From Odiellus spinosus (lineage: Eukaryota > Arthropoda > Arachnida > Opiliones > Phalangiidae), in assembly GCA_963920705.1 (NCBI GenBank), contig OY987230.1, positions 4,092,001-4,156,000 on the forward strand: a stretch of DNA of 64,000 nucleotides. The letters are read 5' to 3'. The translations under genes were made by a program, and so were the position numbers. Below are positions 1-9,589 of this stretch, one piece after another. The notes beneath the pieces were generated by a model, which saw only the letters and a list, made by a program, of their open reading frames with translations, was not told the origin of the DNA and made no database searches. Numbering within the stretch: position 1 is the first letter of the stretch; each line of letters starts with the position of its first letter.

Positions 1-3000
1 GGACTTTTGTGGAGAATGTACTTGCTGAAAAATGCCGATAGCCACATGAGCCAAGCTGACGACGAGACGCGTAAAAGAAACTCAATCCTGAGATTGGAAG
101 TGGTGACTTTGAAAACGTGTCTTTCTTTCTTCCAGACCTATCCCGTGCTCTATATGTGTTCGCTTTACTTCACCAGTTCCTACTTTAACCCAATAATGGG
201 TTTGCTACTAACGTTTATCGTGGCTATCATCGCGGCTTCTTCGTGTTTCTGCGTCCTAGTTTACGTAGGCGATTGTGTAGGTGACATGAAACCCAATTGG
301 TTGTCAGTTCTGGAACCGTCAGTAATCGCTACGAACTCAAATTCAGAGTCATCAACTCGGTTGCTAATATTGGTTAGGCTCTTTGTCTTCTCCCAATCGT
401 TCGTGTTTGAAGTAGGACGTTTGGTGACGATAACGTCCTTATCAAATTTGTTAGGCTTAGCTATCTTTGTCCCCGTGGTTTTAGTGAGATTAAGTTTGGC
501 AGGTTTCTGCCTGGCGAAAAATATGTACGCCGAGTTAGGTTTAACTTCGTGGGACTTGCGCCGTCACAGTACGGCCATTGGTCGATTGCTTTATTTGTCC
601 TACTTAACTCTTTTTGATTGGCAAGTTAATAGGGATAATCAACGCGGTACCAACTTAGGCGCGAATGCCAAGACAAAACAGGCAGTGGTGTATTACGCTT
701 TATCCACCGCGGAATCGGTAGCGGTGACGGTCATTTGGTCACTGACTTCGTGCAATAACATTGGTGAAAATGACTGGTTTCGAGGGGCTCGATTCGCTTC
801 AATCGCGATTGCGTGCAATTTGGTGTCGGCAGTTTTAATTGTGTTCATTCTGATGATGTTGCATTGGGATAACCTTAGGATCATACCTCGTATCGAAACT
901 TTTAATTGCGATGATCGAACCACCGATATGCTAGGATGTTCTAATCCAGCCATGGATTATACTGAAAATGGTAAATGTCCTTAATTTTAAATATCTTCGA
1001 AAATATATTTTATATTAAATTTATTTTTCAGCGATATTGTTTGTAGATTAAGTTAAATCATTTTAATGTTTTTAATTATAATTTAAATGAATATTAGGTT
1101 TCAATTCGTTAAAAGAAATAACGCTAGAAGGCTAAAAAAGACTCGACTTTAAAGCGATACTATAGAAGGCATTCGTGTAGCTACAATAAAAAACAAGAGA
1201 GTAACGGTAACTGCACTACAAATGAGTCGTAGAGGGCTTACCTTGACAGCGAGGTGGAAATAAATAACCTTAAATATGAATTTAAATGGAAATACGAGCG
1301 CCATAGTTATTACGTTTTCTTCCGATTACGTAACTGGGAACACCGCGAACAACACACACATAGTCGAAGACAGAACCTCTTCGTGTAGTAAAGTTCACTC
1401 GGAGAGATTTTAAAAATCCGGGGAACGCAATGATTTATCTCTGACAGCCATCATTAATCTCAGTGACTTTTAATAATATATTGGTTAGGTAAAATGAACA
1501 CTAAACCCTAACATTTTGTAAGCTATTATTCAAAAATTATACTTTAGGCTGGAACTTTTTTTTTTTTTCTTTTTAAATCACCGAAATGTATTTTTATAGT
1601 GTGAATTTCTGATTTTATACACATTGTTGAACTAAATCGATTACAAACCAATTTTACGGTGCATACAGTTTAAGATTATTTTCTAGATGTAAATTATTAC
1701 TCATAATTAAGTGAATGATTAAATATATTTTACCAAAAGTAGGATAATTGAATTCCCATAACTATGCCACTTCCAAAAAGTATGCCACTTCACATTGTCG
1801 TTAAATGGAAATCCTATTTTCACAATGGTTTAGCTCTTTTCCGTGTCACGTGAGCAACGTATCATTTCAAAAATATTGGGTCGAGATCGGTGATTCGCCA
1901 CACTTTTTTATACTACTACTACTTCCTATGTATTCAAACAAGATGTATACGACGCATGCATTTTAGGCACATAAAAAAGGCTAAGTTCCTTTGATATTAA
2001 ATCCGCGCCCACGCTCGCATCTTCGAAGCTCGCTTCCCATATAATCATACTATAGATTTATGCTACGCATCTTAGGCATTAGTATCTAGCGAAGGCTTAG
2101 TCACCTATTACCACATCGTTCTGCTGAGATCTAACCCGCTCCCACGCTCTCACCTTCGGTGCTCTATATAAGCGTATATGATGTTCACATTTAATGCACT
2201 TATATCCCGCAAAGGCTAAGTCGTCGATTACGATACCGTGCAGCTAAAATCTAAACAAACTTTGCCACTCGCTTCGTTCCCTTTCTATATAATCACCCTA
2301 TAAATCTATGGCGCATGCATTTTAGGCATTAATATCCCACTTTTTAAGCTATACTTTTAAGGTATTTAACTTTAAAATGTGATGATACTTCAATCTCTAT
2401 TATTATGTTTTGCGTTCTTTATAACAGGGCTAAGAATAGTTACGGAACCGAATCCAAAGACGACTAGCTCCTACGTCGACTTTAAAGACTTGGATGACGA
2501 CGAGATTGTACTTTTCGTAGCGAAACCCAATGGCAACAAACCCTCCTGCGAAATCTCGGTTACTGAGGGGACATCTTCCGGTTTAACCAATCACAATCCT
2601 GTTCGCCTTATAAAGCAAAGCAATCAAAAGAAAAATTCGCGATCCTGCAAGATGGGTCTGCATTCTCTACTGCTGCAAAGGGACACTACTTTCCCTAACA
2701 ACGTTGTGCCAGCTGAAGTGAAGAATAGGTTGCGAGAGAGACGAAAATCTTACGAAGTTGTTACTACGATGGTGTCCCGGGCGGATTTCGGATTCGTCGT
2801 CGAGGAAGAATCGAGATTGGCTTTCCGAGAAAACCAGTTTTCGGTGGAGAGTCTGAACTCGCCTTACGCCAGGAGTATTCGGACGATGAGTTGGCCGATT
2901 ATGTGGCCGCTCTGCAACGGGACGTCGTCTCAAACTGTATTCCCTCTCAGATGGGAAGCGGAGCAAACGCCAAACGAAGATGCATCCTGCTCTAATTTTG

Positions 3001-3053
3001 AAATATCACGAGTTACGTGTGAGAATAAAAGTGATGATGTGTTTTACGTGTAG
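1..3053 (+). CDS. XK-related-like membrane protein, 3' two exons (5' part outside window)
   Basis: The frame is open from base 1, so the gene starts upstream. Exon a (1-970) encodes about 323 residues with roughly seven hydrophobic segments. An arginine-leucine segment (ILRLEVVTLKTCLSFFQTYP) sits where XK/XKR proteins have their LRLFE...SAPQL motif, and YYALSTAESVAVTVIW matches the late XKR helix with a conserved glutamate. The frame ends soon after 970 unless spliced: GTAAAT at 971 is a donor, and a pyrimidine-rich acceptor ends at 2427. Both junctions are phase 1 (g|gg = Gly), and the frame then runs on for 208 residues to TAG at 3051-3053. The added tail is hydrophilic, as expected for a cytoplasmic C-terminus. 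XKR proteins are plasma-membrane proteins, some of them caspase-activated lipid scramblases; that role here is only inferred. Family similarity is by eye and moderate. A stand-alone gene starting at the ATG near 2379 is the weaker alternative. Confidence 0.6.
985..1135 (+). mobile_element. Fragment of dispersed hairpin-ended (HINE-like) family
   Basis: This AT-rich stretch (taaatatcttc..., ...taattataatttaaatgaatatta..., ...ttcaattcgttaaaag) aligns by eye with the same module at 8640, 42957 and 48075. There it precedes the CA microsatellite and the 3' hairpin. Only the internal part is present here. Confidence 0.6.
1930..2345 (+). repeat. Degenerate tandem repeat, units about 105-125 bp
   Basis: The phrase GCATGCATTTTAGGCA and its variants recur near 1958, 2064, 2188 and 2311. 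Each is followed by an AAGGCTAAGT-like phrase and a CCCACGCTCGC-like phrase. Related single units are seen near 30770 and, inverted, near 42860, so the unit is also dispersed. Confidence 0.75.
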
Positions 3054-3440
3054 GCTCCATTAGAGTATATGTAGACCAGGGGCTCCCAACTGGTGGTCCG
3101 CGAAACCTTTGCCAGTGGTCTGCGGTAACCAGCTTGCATAATATAATTAAATTTCATATTTTAGTTCAGTCCAATCGCGCTGTAAGACGGCGTTAGGTCC
3201 TTGAATTTATTCGGACGAATTCAGAGATCGTTTACTCGGACTTTGTACTAATCTGGCTTTGAAAAGAGAGGACAATAACAAATATTTCGTATGTGCCAAC
3301 CCGAGTTGTGTGGCTTTGAGCAGCAGTCTCAACCAAAGAATATTGCAGTTACTTCAGCAAATGTAGTTTGAAATACTCACCCCATGAAATTTCATTTTCG
3401 TTCCTTCATTTCAGATCACTGACTAAGGAAAAAATTCCGG

Positions 3441-3603
3441 AACTGGACAATTGGGCGCCGACACTTGGGCACCGGGACATTTGAGCCCCGGGACATTTTA
3501 GCGCCAGGACATTTGGGCGCCGAGACATTTGGGCGCCGAGACATATGGGCACCGGGACATTTAGGCACCGGGACATTTGGACGCCGGCGCATTTGAGCCA
3601 CAT
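3441..3603 (+). repeat. GC-rich minisatellite, about 16 bp unit (left arm)
   Basis: About nine copies of a unit close to GGACATTTGGGCGCCG with word-like variants (GGGCACCG, GAGCCCCG, TAGCGCCA). Its reverse complement forms a second array at 4255-4562, so the two arrays bracket about 650 bp as inverted repeats, as in foldback elements. Confidence 0.85.
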
Positions 3604-4254
3604 TATCGGTTAGGCTGAGCAAAGCTTACAATCCCTGTGGAGGTTTTTCGTTCGAATGGGTTTCGGCCTAATGTCTCCCAATAATGAAAATGAAAATTAT
3701 ATTTTTCTTTTCTTTTCTTATATTAAACTGAATAATCCGAAGAATATTTTAAGAATTCTAGAAGGCAGACTCGAATCTAGAATTTTCAAGCATAAATATT
3801 TTCATTGCATACGTTTAAAAATCTTAACGTCCGAAATGTCTGCTGTTAAGATTTCAAGAAACAGGATATTTCAATTACATTAAATCGGTTCCAACAGTCT
3901 CTCTTGTAACCTTTTAGGTAAGGTTAGGTTATTATTATTAAGATAGGGGTGGCGGGGCAAATCCGGCCAAGCACGTCGTCTAGGTTAGATAATTACACGA
4001 ACTAGCCCGTTCCTCCAACTAGTTAATTACTCGGTCTAACACGTTCGTCTTGTAATATTTTAGGTTAGGTTAGGATAGGTTAGGCTATTTTGGGCTATGT
4101 TGGGATAGGTTGGGTAAGGTTGGGCTAAGATGGGCTAGGTTGGCTTAAAGCGCATTAGGCGGCACTCAGCGGAGCCTGACTATGAGTAGGGAAATATATC
4201 AGAGGGCGCCGTTCGGTGCGTAGCCGGCGCTCAGGTAAAGATACTATATCAGTG
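3604..4254 (+). other. Segment between inverted minisatellites, with TTAGG-like runs
   Basis: No gene is seen. From about 3915 to 4150 the sequence is made of degenerate GGTTAGG/GGTTGGGCTA words, including a copy of the dispersed phrase about 'tagttaattactcg'. The rest is AT-rich. Confidence 0.5.
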
Positions 4255-4562
4255 GGCACCCAAATGTAATCCATCTTTTCCGATGATTGCGCCCAAATGT
4301 CTTGGCTCTTGGCTAGAGATCGGGGTTTGGACAAGATAATATACAAATATAAGTTAATCATAAAATTAATCTGTTAAATATTCGAGATTATAGACTTCCC
4401 GTGGATAATTTCAAAGTATGAATAAAGATAAAATAATCAGAAATACCTTGTTCTAGACTCGGCGTCCAAATGTCCTGGCGCCCAAATCATGTCAACGCGC
4501 CCAAATGTCTCGGTGCCCAAATGTCCCGGGACCCAAATGTCTCGGCGCCCAAATGTCACGGA
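4255..4562 (-). repeat. GC-rich minisatellite, about 16 bp unit (right arm, inverted)
   Basis: The unit GGCGCCCAAATGTC recurs at 4255-4310 and 4457-4560 and is the reverse complement of the array at 3441-3603. About 140 bp of AT-rich sequence separates the two clusters. Confidence 0.8.
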
Positions 4563-5182
4563 TCGAAAAATACTTTATACACGAGACGAAACGTATTAAA
4601 TAAATATTTTCTAAATATTACGAATTTGAGATTTCGTGAGATGATACGTGAACAGATGATTTGAACTTCGATTGGATTTTAATCCTTCAAATCGATTTGG
4701 ATACGCTACTGGGAACGTAGTACGGGTGATTTTATTTCGATTCGATATCATTTAAATAAGCTTAATTAACTTGAAAAACGATTTGGGAAACCAAAATAGT
4801 ACCTCTTGATCTAACCTTATATAAAATATAAGGGTGTCTGTTCATAAATAGGACGACGAATATTCGATGTTAAAACGGTTGCTCACAGACCAGATTTCAT
4901 GGTTTTCCCACCCATAGACTTCTATGAACGTATGTCTCTACGCGCAGTGCCAAGGCATTTTTGTTTTGACATCAATAACCATTCAACTTTTAAAAATGAT
5001 AATTAAATTTTATTGTAAAATATTGTCTAAATACGAATTTACACTTGTACTCATTTCCGAATTGCGAATAAAATTTGTCATTATATCCGATATACTCTTT
5101 AAGACTCTTGACCGTCACTCTTCTTCCCTTAAAACGACGTTTTACAGGGTGTTTCGAAAATTGTGGTAGGTCCGAGCTACAG
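4563..5182. other. Mostly unannotated AT-rich stretch
   Basis: No gene is supported. At about 4783-4805 TTGGGAAACCAAAATAGTACCT resembles the 5' end of the hairpin-ended element family (compare 45270 and 23946), but the similarity stops soon after, so this is an eroded fragment. Confidence 0.4.
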
Positions 5183-5690
5183 TGGGTTCTATGGGTCACC
5201 CTTAAAAAATGAAACTTTTCATATATATAGGGGTGGCGCAAAAAATAACAGGTACAAGGGTGGATTCTACTATAGGGAGTCAGCAAGGGAGACATTGATA
5301 TGTCAGAGGTTTCTATCTCTCACCTCGATGTCTCATCCCACTTACAAACGCTCCCCCAATAAGGGGGTTCCACGACGTCAGGCTTTCTTTCCCCCTTGGC
5401 TCTTTGCTATCGCCCTATAGAATGACTACATAATTTAAACTTTCCATAGGCCAACTTTATAGTTTTTTTTTTGTATAATTTTTATTCATATTATCATCTA
5501 AAAGTATCACTTCCTAATTCCTTAGACTGTGGCTTTCATATTTCTTGAACCGTTTATATTTTATTTCTGATCCTTCACGGTTTTGAATTTTTAATTTCGG
5601 CACGTTTACGGCTTTGGTCGACCATCGTTGGATATAAATGCACTTTTTAAGAAGTGCGAAGCAAAGCTACGTTTTTGTATAATTTAATTA
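5183..5690 (+). mobile_element. Palindromic MITE family A, partial copy
   Basis: It shares with 12110-12590 the markers GGTGGATTCTACTATAGGG, a CTTTGGTCGACCATCGTTGG-type phrase and the end module AAGTGCGAAGCAAAGCTACG. Only the right arm and core are clear; the left arm is missing. Related copies lie at 11920, 18846 and 40347. Confidence 0.7.
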
Positions 5691-6420
5691 AATACGCGAA
5701 TAGAAACAATTATTATGTTAATAATTATAGTTTTCAGTCCCGAAACCAATTTTATATATAAATATAAGTGTGCTTATTCTGCTTATATTAAATACAAAAA
5801 CTTTTTTTTTTTATTGCGGAAATAAAAAAAAAAAAAAATTTCCGCAATACTACGAGATTATTCTTTCACGCGGTTTTTTCGCAAAAGCTCTTAATTCCAA
5901 AAGTCCTACCTTTCGTATGACACCTCAACACAGAGGATTAAAATTTAATATGACGTTTTAATGGTATGATAAAACTAATAATATAATCCGTAGGCATTCG
6001 TAAAAAATTGAGACAGCCTCACTTTAAGAAATACAATCCGTATATTTTTTTCCTCTTTGAAGAGCAATTTTCATTTTCCGCAAAGAAAATCGCACCATAG
6101 AAACCAATAACCTAAAAAATTCATTTTAATGAGGGTATGGATACAGTGTCACAATAATTTGGAATTTGGTTCAACCTTGAAATCAATCACGTTAACTTTC
6201 TCATAAAACAAAATAATGTCAATGAAATTCCAAAATAATTGTTACACGGTCTTTATATTCAACGAACTAATTACTGCGGGGACGAACACACCCTCGAAAA
6301 GAATGATATAATAACGAGTTTATCGTCTATTACGTCTTGATTTGTTCTTATGGATAAGGTTCCGCTGTATGAAGTGTTTAATTATAAATAATAGGTGGTG
6401 CTAAACTATCCAAGTTGAGT
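5691..6420. other. AT-rich intergenic stretch
   Basis: No gene, tandem array or inverted repeat of note apart from a poly-A tract near 5825. It may hold upstream control sequence for the cuticle gene, but I see no specific site. Confidence 0.3.
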
Positions 6421-6429
6421 AAAATATCG

Positions 6430-6437
6430 TATAAAAG
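6430..6437 (+). promoter_or_regulatory. TATA box of the cuticle protein gene
   Basis: TATAAAAG lies about 95 bp upstream of the start codon. An initiator-like TCACAA follows at 6461, about 30 bp downstream, which gives a 5' UTR of about 60 bases. Cuticle genes commonly have such strong TATA promoters. Confidence 0.7.
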
Positions 6438-6524
6438 CAAAAGTCAATTCAATCTAAATATCACAAAATAAGTTGGCTTCAATTCTTCAACACACTAAAG
6501 AATAAAACGCTCATACAATCCACC

Positions 6525-7053
6525 ATGATCGCTAAGGTAAGGAAACTGTGATACAGAAATCATACGAAGTTGTAATTGCATAAGTACTTGCGCCACTTAG
6601 ATGACCATCTTCGTCGCCCTTTTGGGTTTGGCCTACAGCGGAATTGGAGGTGGAGTCAGTAACACTTACAGGAAACAAGGAGTTAATATTATTATATCAA
6701 TTTCTAAAGATTCAGCTACCATTGCCTATCTTCTCGTCTTATTTTTTTAGCCTCATGGTAACTACGCTTTTGGTTACGATATTGTCGATCATATCGGAGC
6801 CCAGAACAGCCGACACGAACAAGGAGGACCAGGACACGCCACTGGATCGTATCAAATTCACGATATCGATGGCCGCGCTCGTACCGTCAGCTACGTTGCT
6901 GATGGTTTAGGATTCCGTGCCAAAATCTTGACCAACGAACCAGGAACCGTTCAACATTACGCCGCCGCCGCTATATACGCTGGTCCACATGCTGTTCCAT
7001 CCATCGGTGGTGTTCAGTCTGGAAGACATGATGGACAAATTGGGGGATACTAA
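6525..7053 (+). CDS. Cuticle protein with chitin-binding R&R-type domain, complete, three exons
   Basis: Exon 1 is 6525-6536 (MIAK, then GTAAGG). Exon 2 is 6601-6654 (MTIFVALLGLAYSGIGGG). Exon 3 is 6751-7050 plus TAA at 7051-7053. All junctions are phase 0; the second donor is the weaker GTCAGT, and both acceptors end in AG after a T-rich or mixed tract. The product is 122 residues: a short signal peptide split by intron 1, as is typical of arthropod cuticle genes, then YAFGYDIVDHIGAQNSRHEQ, the core GSYQIHDIDGRARTVSYVAD, GFRAKILTNEPGT, and a Gly/Ala/His/Pro tail ending GQIGGY. The core matches the extended Rebers-Riddiford chitin-binding consensus in its chelicerate form (spider and tick cuticle proteins). 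It would be secreted by epidermis and bind chitin in the exoskeleton. TATA box and AATAAA flank it at normal distances. Confidence 0.93.
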
Positions 7054-7105
7054 ACAATTTAATTAAAATTATTATGATAATATTGAGTGTTTTTTTAAAA
7101 AAAAT

Positions 7106-7111
7106 AATAAA
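7106..7111 (+). terminator. Polyadenylation signal of the cuticle gene
   Basis: AATAAA lies 53 bp after the stop codon, followed by an AT-rich stretch, which gives a short 3' UTR. Confidence 0.7.
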
Positions 7112-7489
7112 TTATTGAACTGAAGTATTTTTCGATTGTCTTAAATTGTTTCGGATGTGAGAAAAATGTTTAACATTTCTGGATGGCAAGAAATACAGTA
7201 TCAAGGATTAATTCCACTTTGATAATACTTATCTTAAATAATAGAAATTGATGAAAGTGTACATATTTGATGATTACAGAACCTTAGGGTATTTAGGTAG
7301 GCCACTAAACATATCAAGTTTTGTTGATATACTGAGAAGTACTATGATGAACGAATTTATGAAAGCATGAAGTTTTGTGTTTTGCAAAAGAAACTAGATG
7401 TCATTAAAATTAGTCCATTAAAATATTTAAATTTAAATTTAATAGCTAAACAATGAGAGAGTGATAGATAGGTAAGGTTACAATTGCTG
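7112..7489. other. AT-rich intergenic stretch downstream of the cuticle gene
   Basis: No gene or repeat recognised. Confidence 0.3.
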
Positions 7490-7640
7490 AGTTCCCACAA
7501 GCGCATTTCTTTTTGCACGGTTTTTCATTTCCGCAGTTCTCATTTGCGCTTTTTTTCTTTTGCGCAAAGTTCATTTTCAGGTTAGTTAATCACTCGAGCT
7601 AGCCTGTCCCTCTTGTTTTATTATATTTAAGGTTAGGTTT
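7490..7640 (+). repeat. Short phrase repeat (TTTGCGC / TTCATTT words)
   Basis: Degenerate units such as CATTTCCGCAGTTCTCATTTGCGC are joined to the dispersed phrase 'gttagttaatcactcgagctagcctgtccctcttg', here quoted only for its first and last words (GTTAGTTAATC, CCTCTTG). The same joined pair appears inverted near 23750-23940 and in part near 27190. Confidence 0.55.
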
Positions 7641-8310
7641 GAAATTAGCCCGATTTCTCAAAATAGAAATGTAAATGTAAATAGGCAAAATTATTTTTCG
7701 GTAATTTAAGAATATTTTTATCTTTTAAACTATAAATTTTAAATTATATTTTAAAATTTGTTTCAGTGTTAACCACTAAATTATTATAAGTCTCGCAAGA
7801 TTTTCCGCTAGATTTCATATTTGCTGCCCCGGGCATTTTTTTTTTTTTTTTTTTTAATTCAATCAGGGATATTTAAACAAAGTTTCAAGTCCCTTTTCTC
7901 AATTGGAACGTTTATTTTCCAAAAATGCGATTATTTTTCCTAGTAAATACCGAAAATTAGCTTTATTTTAATTATCAAATATTTCCATTATAAGTATGTC
8001 ATCTTTTGTAAATATCAATTACGTGCTCCATTCGCGTTGCTATGAATTAAAAGTATATTGGAAAAGAGGTATTTAACTAACATTGACAAAAATGTCTTAC
8101 GTTAATCCATTTGTTTTTTAGTTTTCGTTTAGAAGATAAGTTAAACAACTAATTTAACACATGCTTCAATTATTCTAGTTTTAAATAGTGAAAACCGTTT
8201 GTTTTTGCGGATTTTAGTTTTTCCCTAAGTAGTTCAGAAAAACGATTTGATTTCTGCACTAACAACTAACTATATTCCCCCTTAACAATGGACGGATATC
8301 TTATTATATA
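7641..8310. other. AT-rich stretch, no gene
   Basis: It contains a poly-T run near 7837-7855. Nothing else was recognised. Confidence 0.3.
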
Positions 8311-8425
8311 TACAAAAAAGAGGTTGCTTCGCACCCTTAAAAAAGCTGTTTATCTAACTCGAATCAAACCCGTGAAGGGACACAAATTAATTGTTAGAGA
8401 AAGAGCAATTTTATATCTTTAAAAT
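8311..8425 (-). mobile_element. MITE family A, terminal fragment
   Basis: TATACAAAAAAGAGGTTGCTTCGCACCCTTAAAAAA-like sequence (read in pieces) followed by CCCGTGAAGGGACACAAATT matches the left arm of the copy at 40347. Confidence 0.55.
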
Positions 8426-8559
8426 TATAGTTAGTAGATTTAGTCTACTACTTCAAAGATTTTATTATTATTATATATTTTCCAAAAAACGGATAAAGAC
8501 GATCTAGGACTAATGATCTATATATATACATTAAAGGAACTCCATCTTTAGCTAATTTT

Positions 8560-9411
8560 ATTAGTGATACTGAAATATATTTGGAAAATAGCTTAGCGCG
8601 TGCTGCCTTCTCAAACTGGTATTAAAGGTCTCATTTCATTAAATGTTTGAACAATATTTTAAATATCTTCTAAACTATCTCGAATTTTAAATTGATTTTT
8701 CGAGTATATTATTAATTAGATTAGTTTAACCATTTAGATATTTTTAATTATAATATAAATTAATATTGCGTTTCATTTCCCTAAACGATATCATACCATA
8801 AGGCTCATTTGCATTCATTCCAAAAAGGTAGTATATAAACCTTTCGAAGGCCTTTATTAATCAAGCGATGTGGCCATGAAGTTGGAAAGAAAACCCCTTC
8901 CCTCCAAAGTCTTGTTGATTCTTTATCTCTAGGCGCTTGGTTCGCGAAGCTAATTTACCCATTGTTAAATTTGTAGAGTGGAAGGTTGATGTGGACCATA
9001 TTAGTCGCTAATATGGCCTGCTGAGATCGGAATTTGGAAGTTGGACCTTGGTTTGGGGATGGTCGGAGGTGATTATAACAGTGGGAGACGTCCCATTGCG
9101 TATAATCGCCTTCAACTGTGCAGCATCGAGGTACGACCGTAAACTGGATGGTCGAAGGCGATAATATCCAATGTGAGACGTCCTGTTGTATATAATTGTA
9201 CGACGCCTGAAACTCAATGTGGCAGCCATGCTTAAAGGAGGTAATTCCATTAAAGGGTAACCGAATTGAACGATAAGCTGGCATGATTACGTCTCTAGAC
9301 TTTTTGCTCCACAAGCTAGGTCATGTGATATCCGGTTACACCGGAAGTGACAAACACACAGATCGACCAGTGTAAAACCTCCCCCTGAACTAAAGTTCAG
9401 TCGGGGAGGTT
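8560..9411 (+). mobile_element. Hairpin-ended (HINE-like) element, 3' module
   Basis: About 850 bp shared with 47870-48863 and, inverted, 27225-28075. Order: GGAAAATAGCTTAGCGCGTG phrase, AT-rich module, a GC-rich core with an internal near-duplication (GGGAGACGTCCCATTG / GTGAGACGTCCTGTTG), a short CACACA stretch, then a 3' hairpin at 9378-9409 (CCTCCCCCTGAACT/AGTTCAGTCGGGGAGG). No transposase is present. The end structure resembles Helentron/DINE-1 non-autonomous elements, which have a 3' palindrome preceded by a microsatellite. An antisense frame at 9008-9250 is open and recurs in the other copies. Confidence 0.75.
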
Positions 9412-9419
9412 AAAAAGGG

Positions 9420-9560
9420 GTGTACCCCATAGGAGCAGTTCCCAATACAGCAGCCTCGATTTCCAAAAAACAGCGGCGAAGCTCAAAACTGCTCTTTTAA
9501 TAAGAGCGACCGCTGTTTAGGGAATTGGCGGCCGCTCTTTTGGGAAATAGCAGAGTTTTT
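9420..9560 (+). repeat. Phrase minisatellite, AACAGCGGC family
   Basis: Degenerate 14-17 bp units built from AACAGCGGC, GAGCAGTTCCC and their reverse complement (GCGACCGCTGTTT). Relatives are at 11735-11920, 30040-30250 and 31250-31710. Confidence 0.65.
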
Positions 9561-9589
9561 CTAGACCTGTGAGCTTTTCTCTAATATAC

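Larger units (their letters stand above)
971..2427 (+). other. Intron of the XK-related-like gene
   Basis: The 1457 bp intron has a GTAAAT donor and a TTCTTTATAACAG acceptor in the same phase on both sides. It contains a fragment of the dispersed hairpin-ended element near its start and a degenerate tandem repeat in its last 400 bp. An AATAAA at 1185-1190 could serve a short unspliced transcript that ends at the early stop just after 970. Confidence 0.6.

Noticed and set aside
2379-3053. Separate secreted protein starting with a signal peptide at 2379
   Set aside because: The hydrophobic start is the pyrimidine-rich tract before an AG acceptor at 2427 that fits the upstream exon in phase.
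3406-3622. Cys/Pro-rich repetitive minus-strand frames
   Set aside because: Translation of the GGACATTTGGGCGCC minisatellite.
9378-9409. Hairpin CCTCCCCCTGAACT/AGTTCAGTCGGGGAGG as a transcription terminator
   Set aside because: In a eukaryote this is not a terminator signal; it recurs at the end of every 3' module copy, so it is a transposon end.
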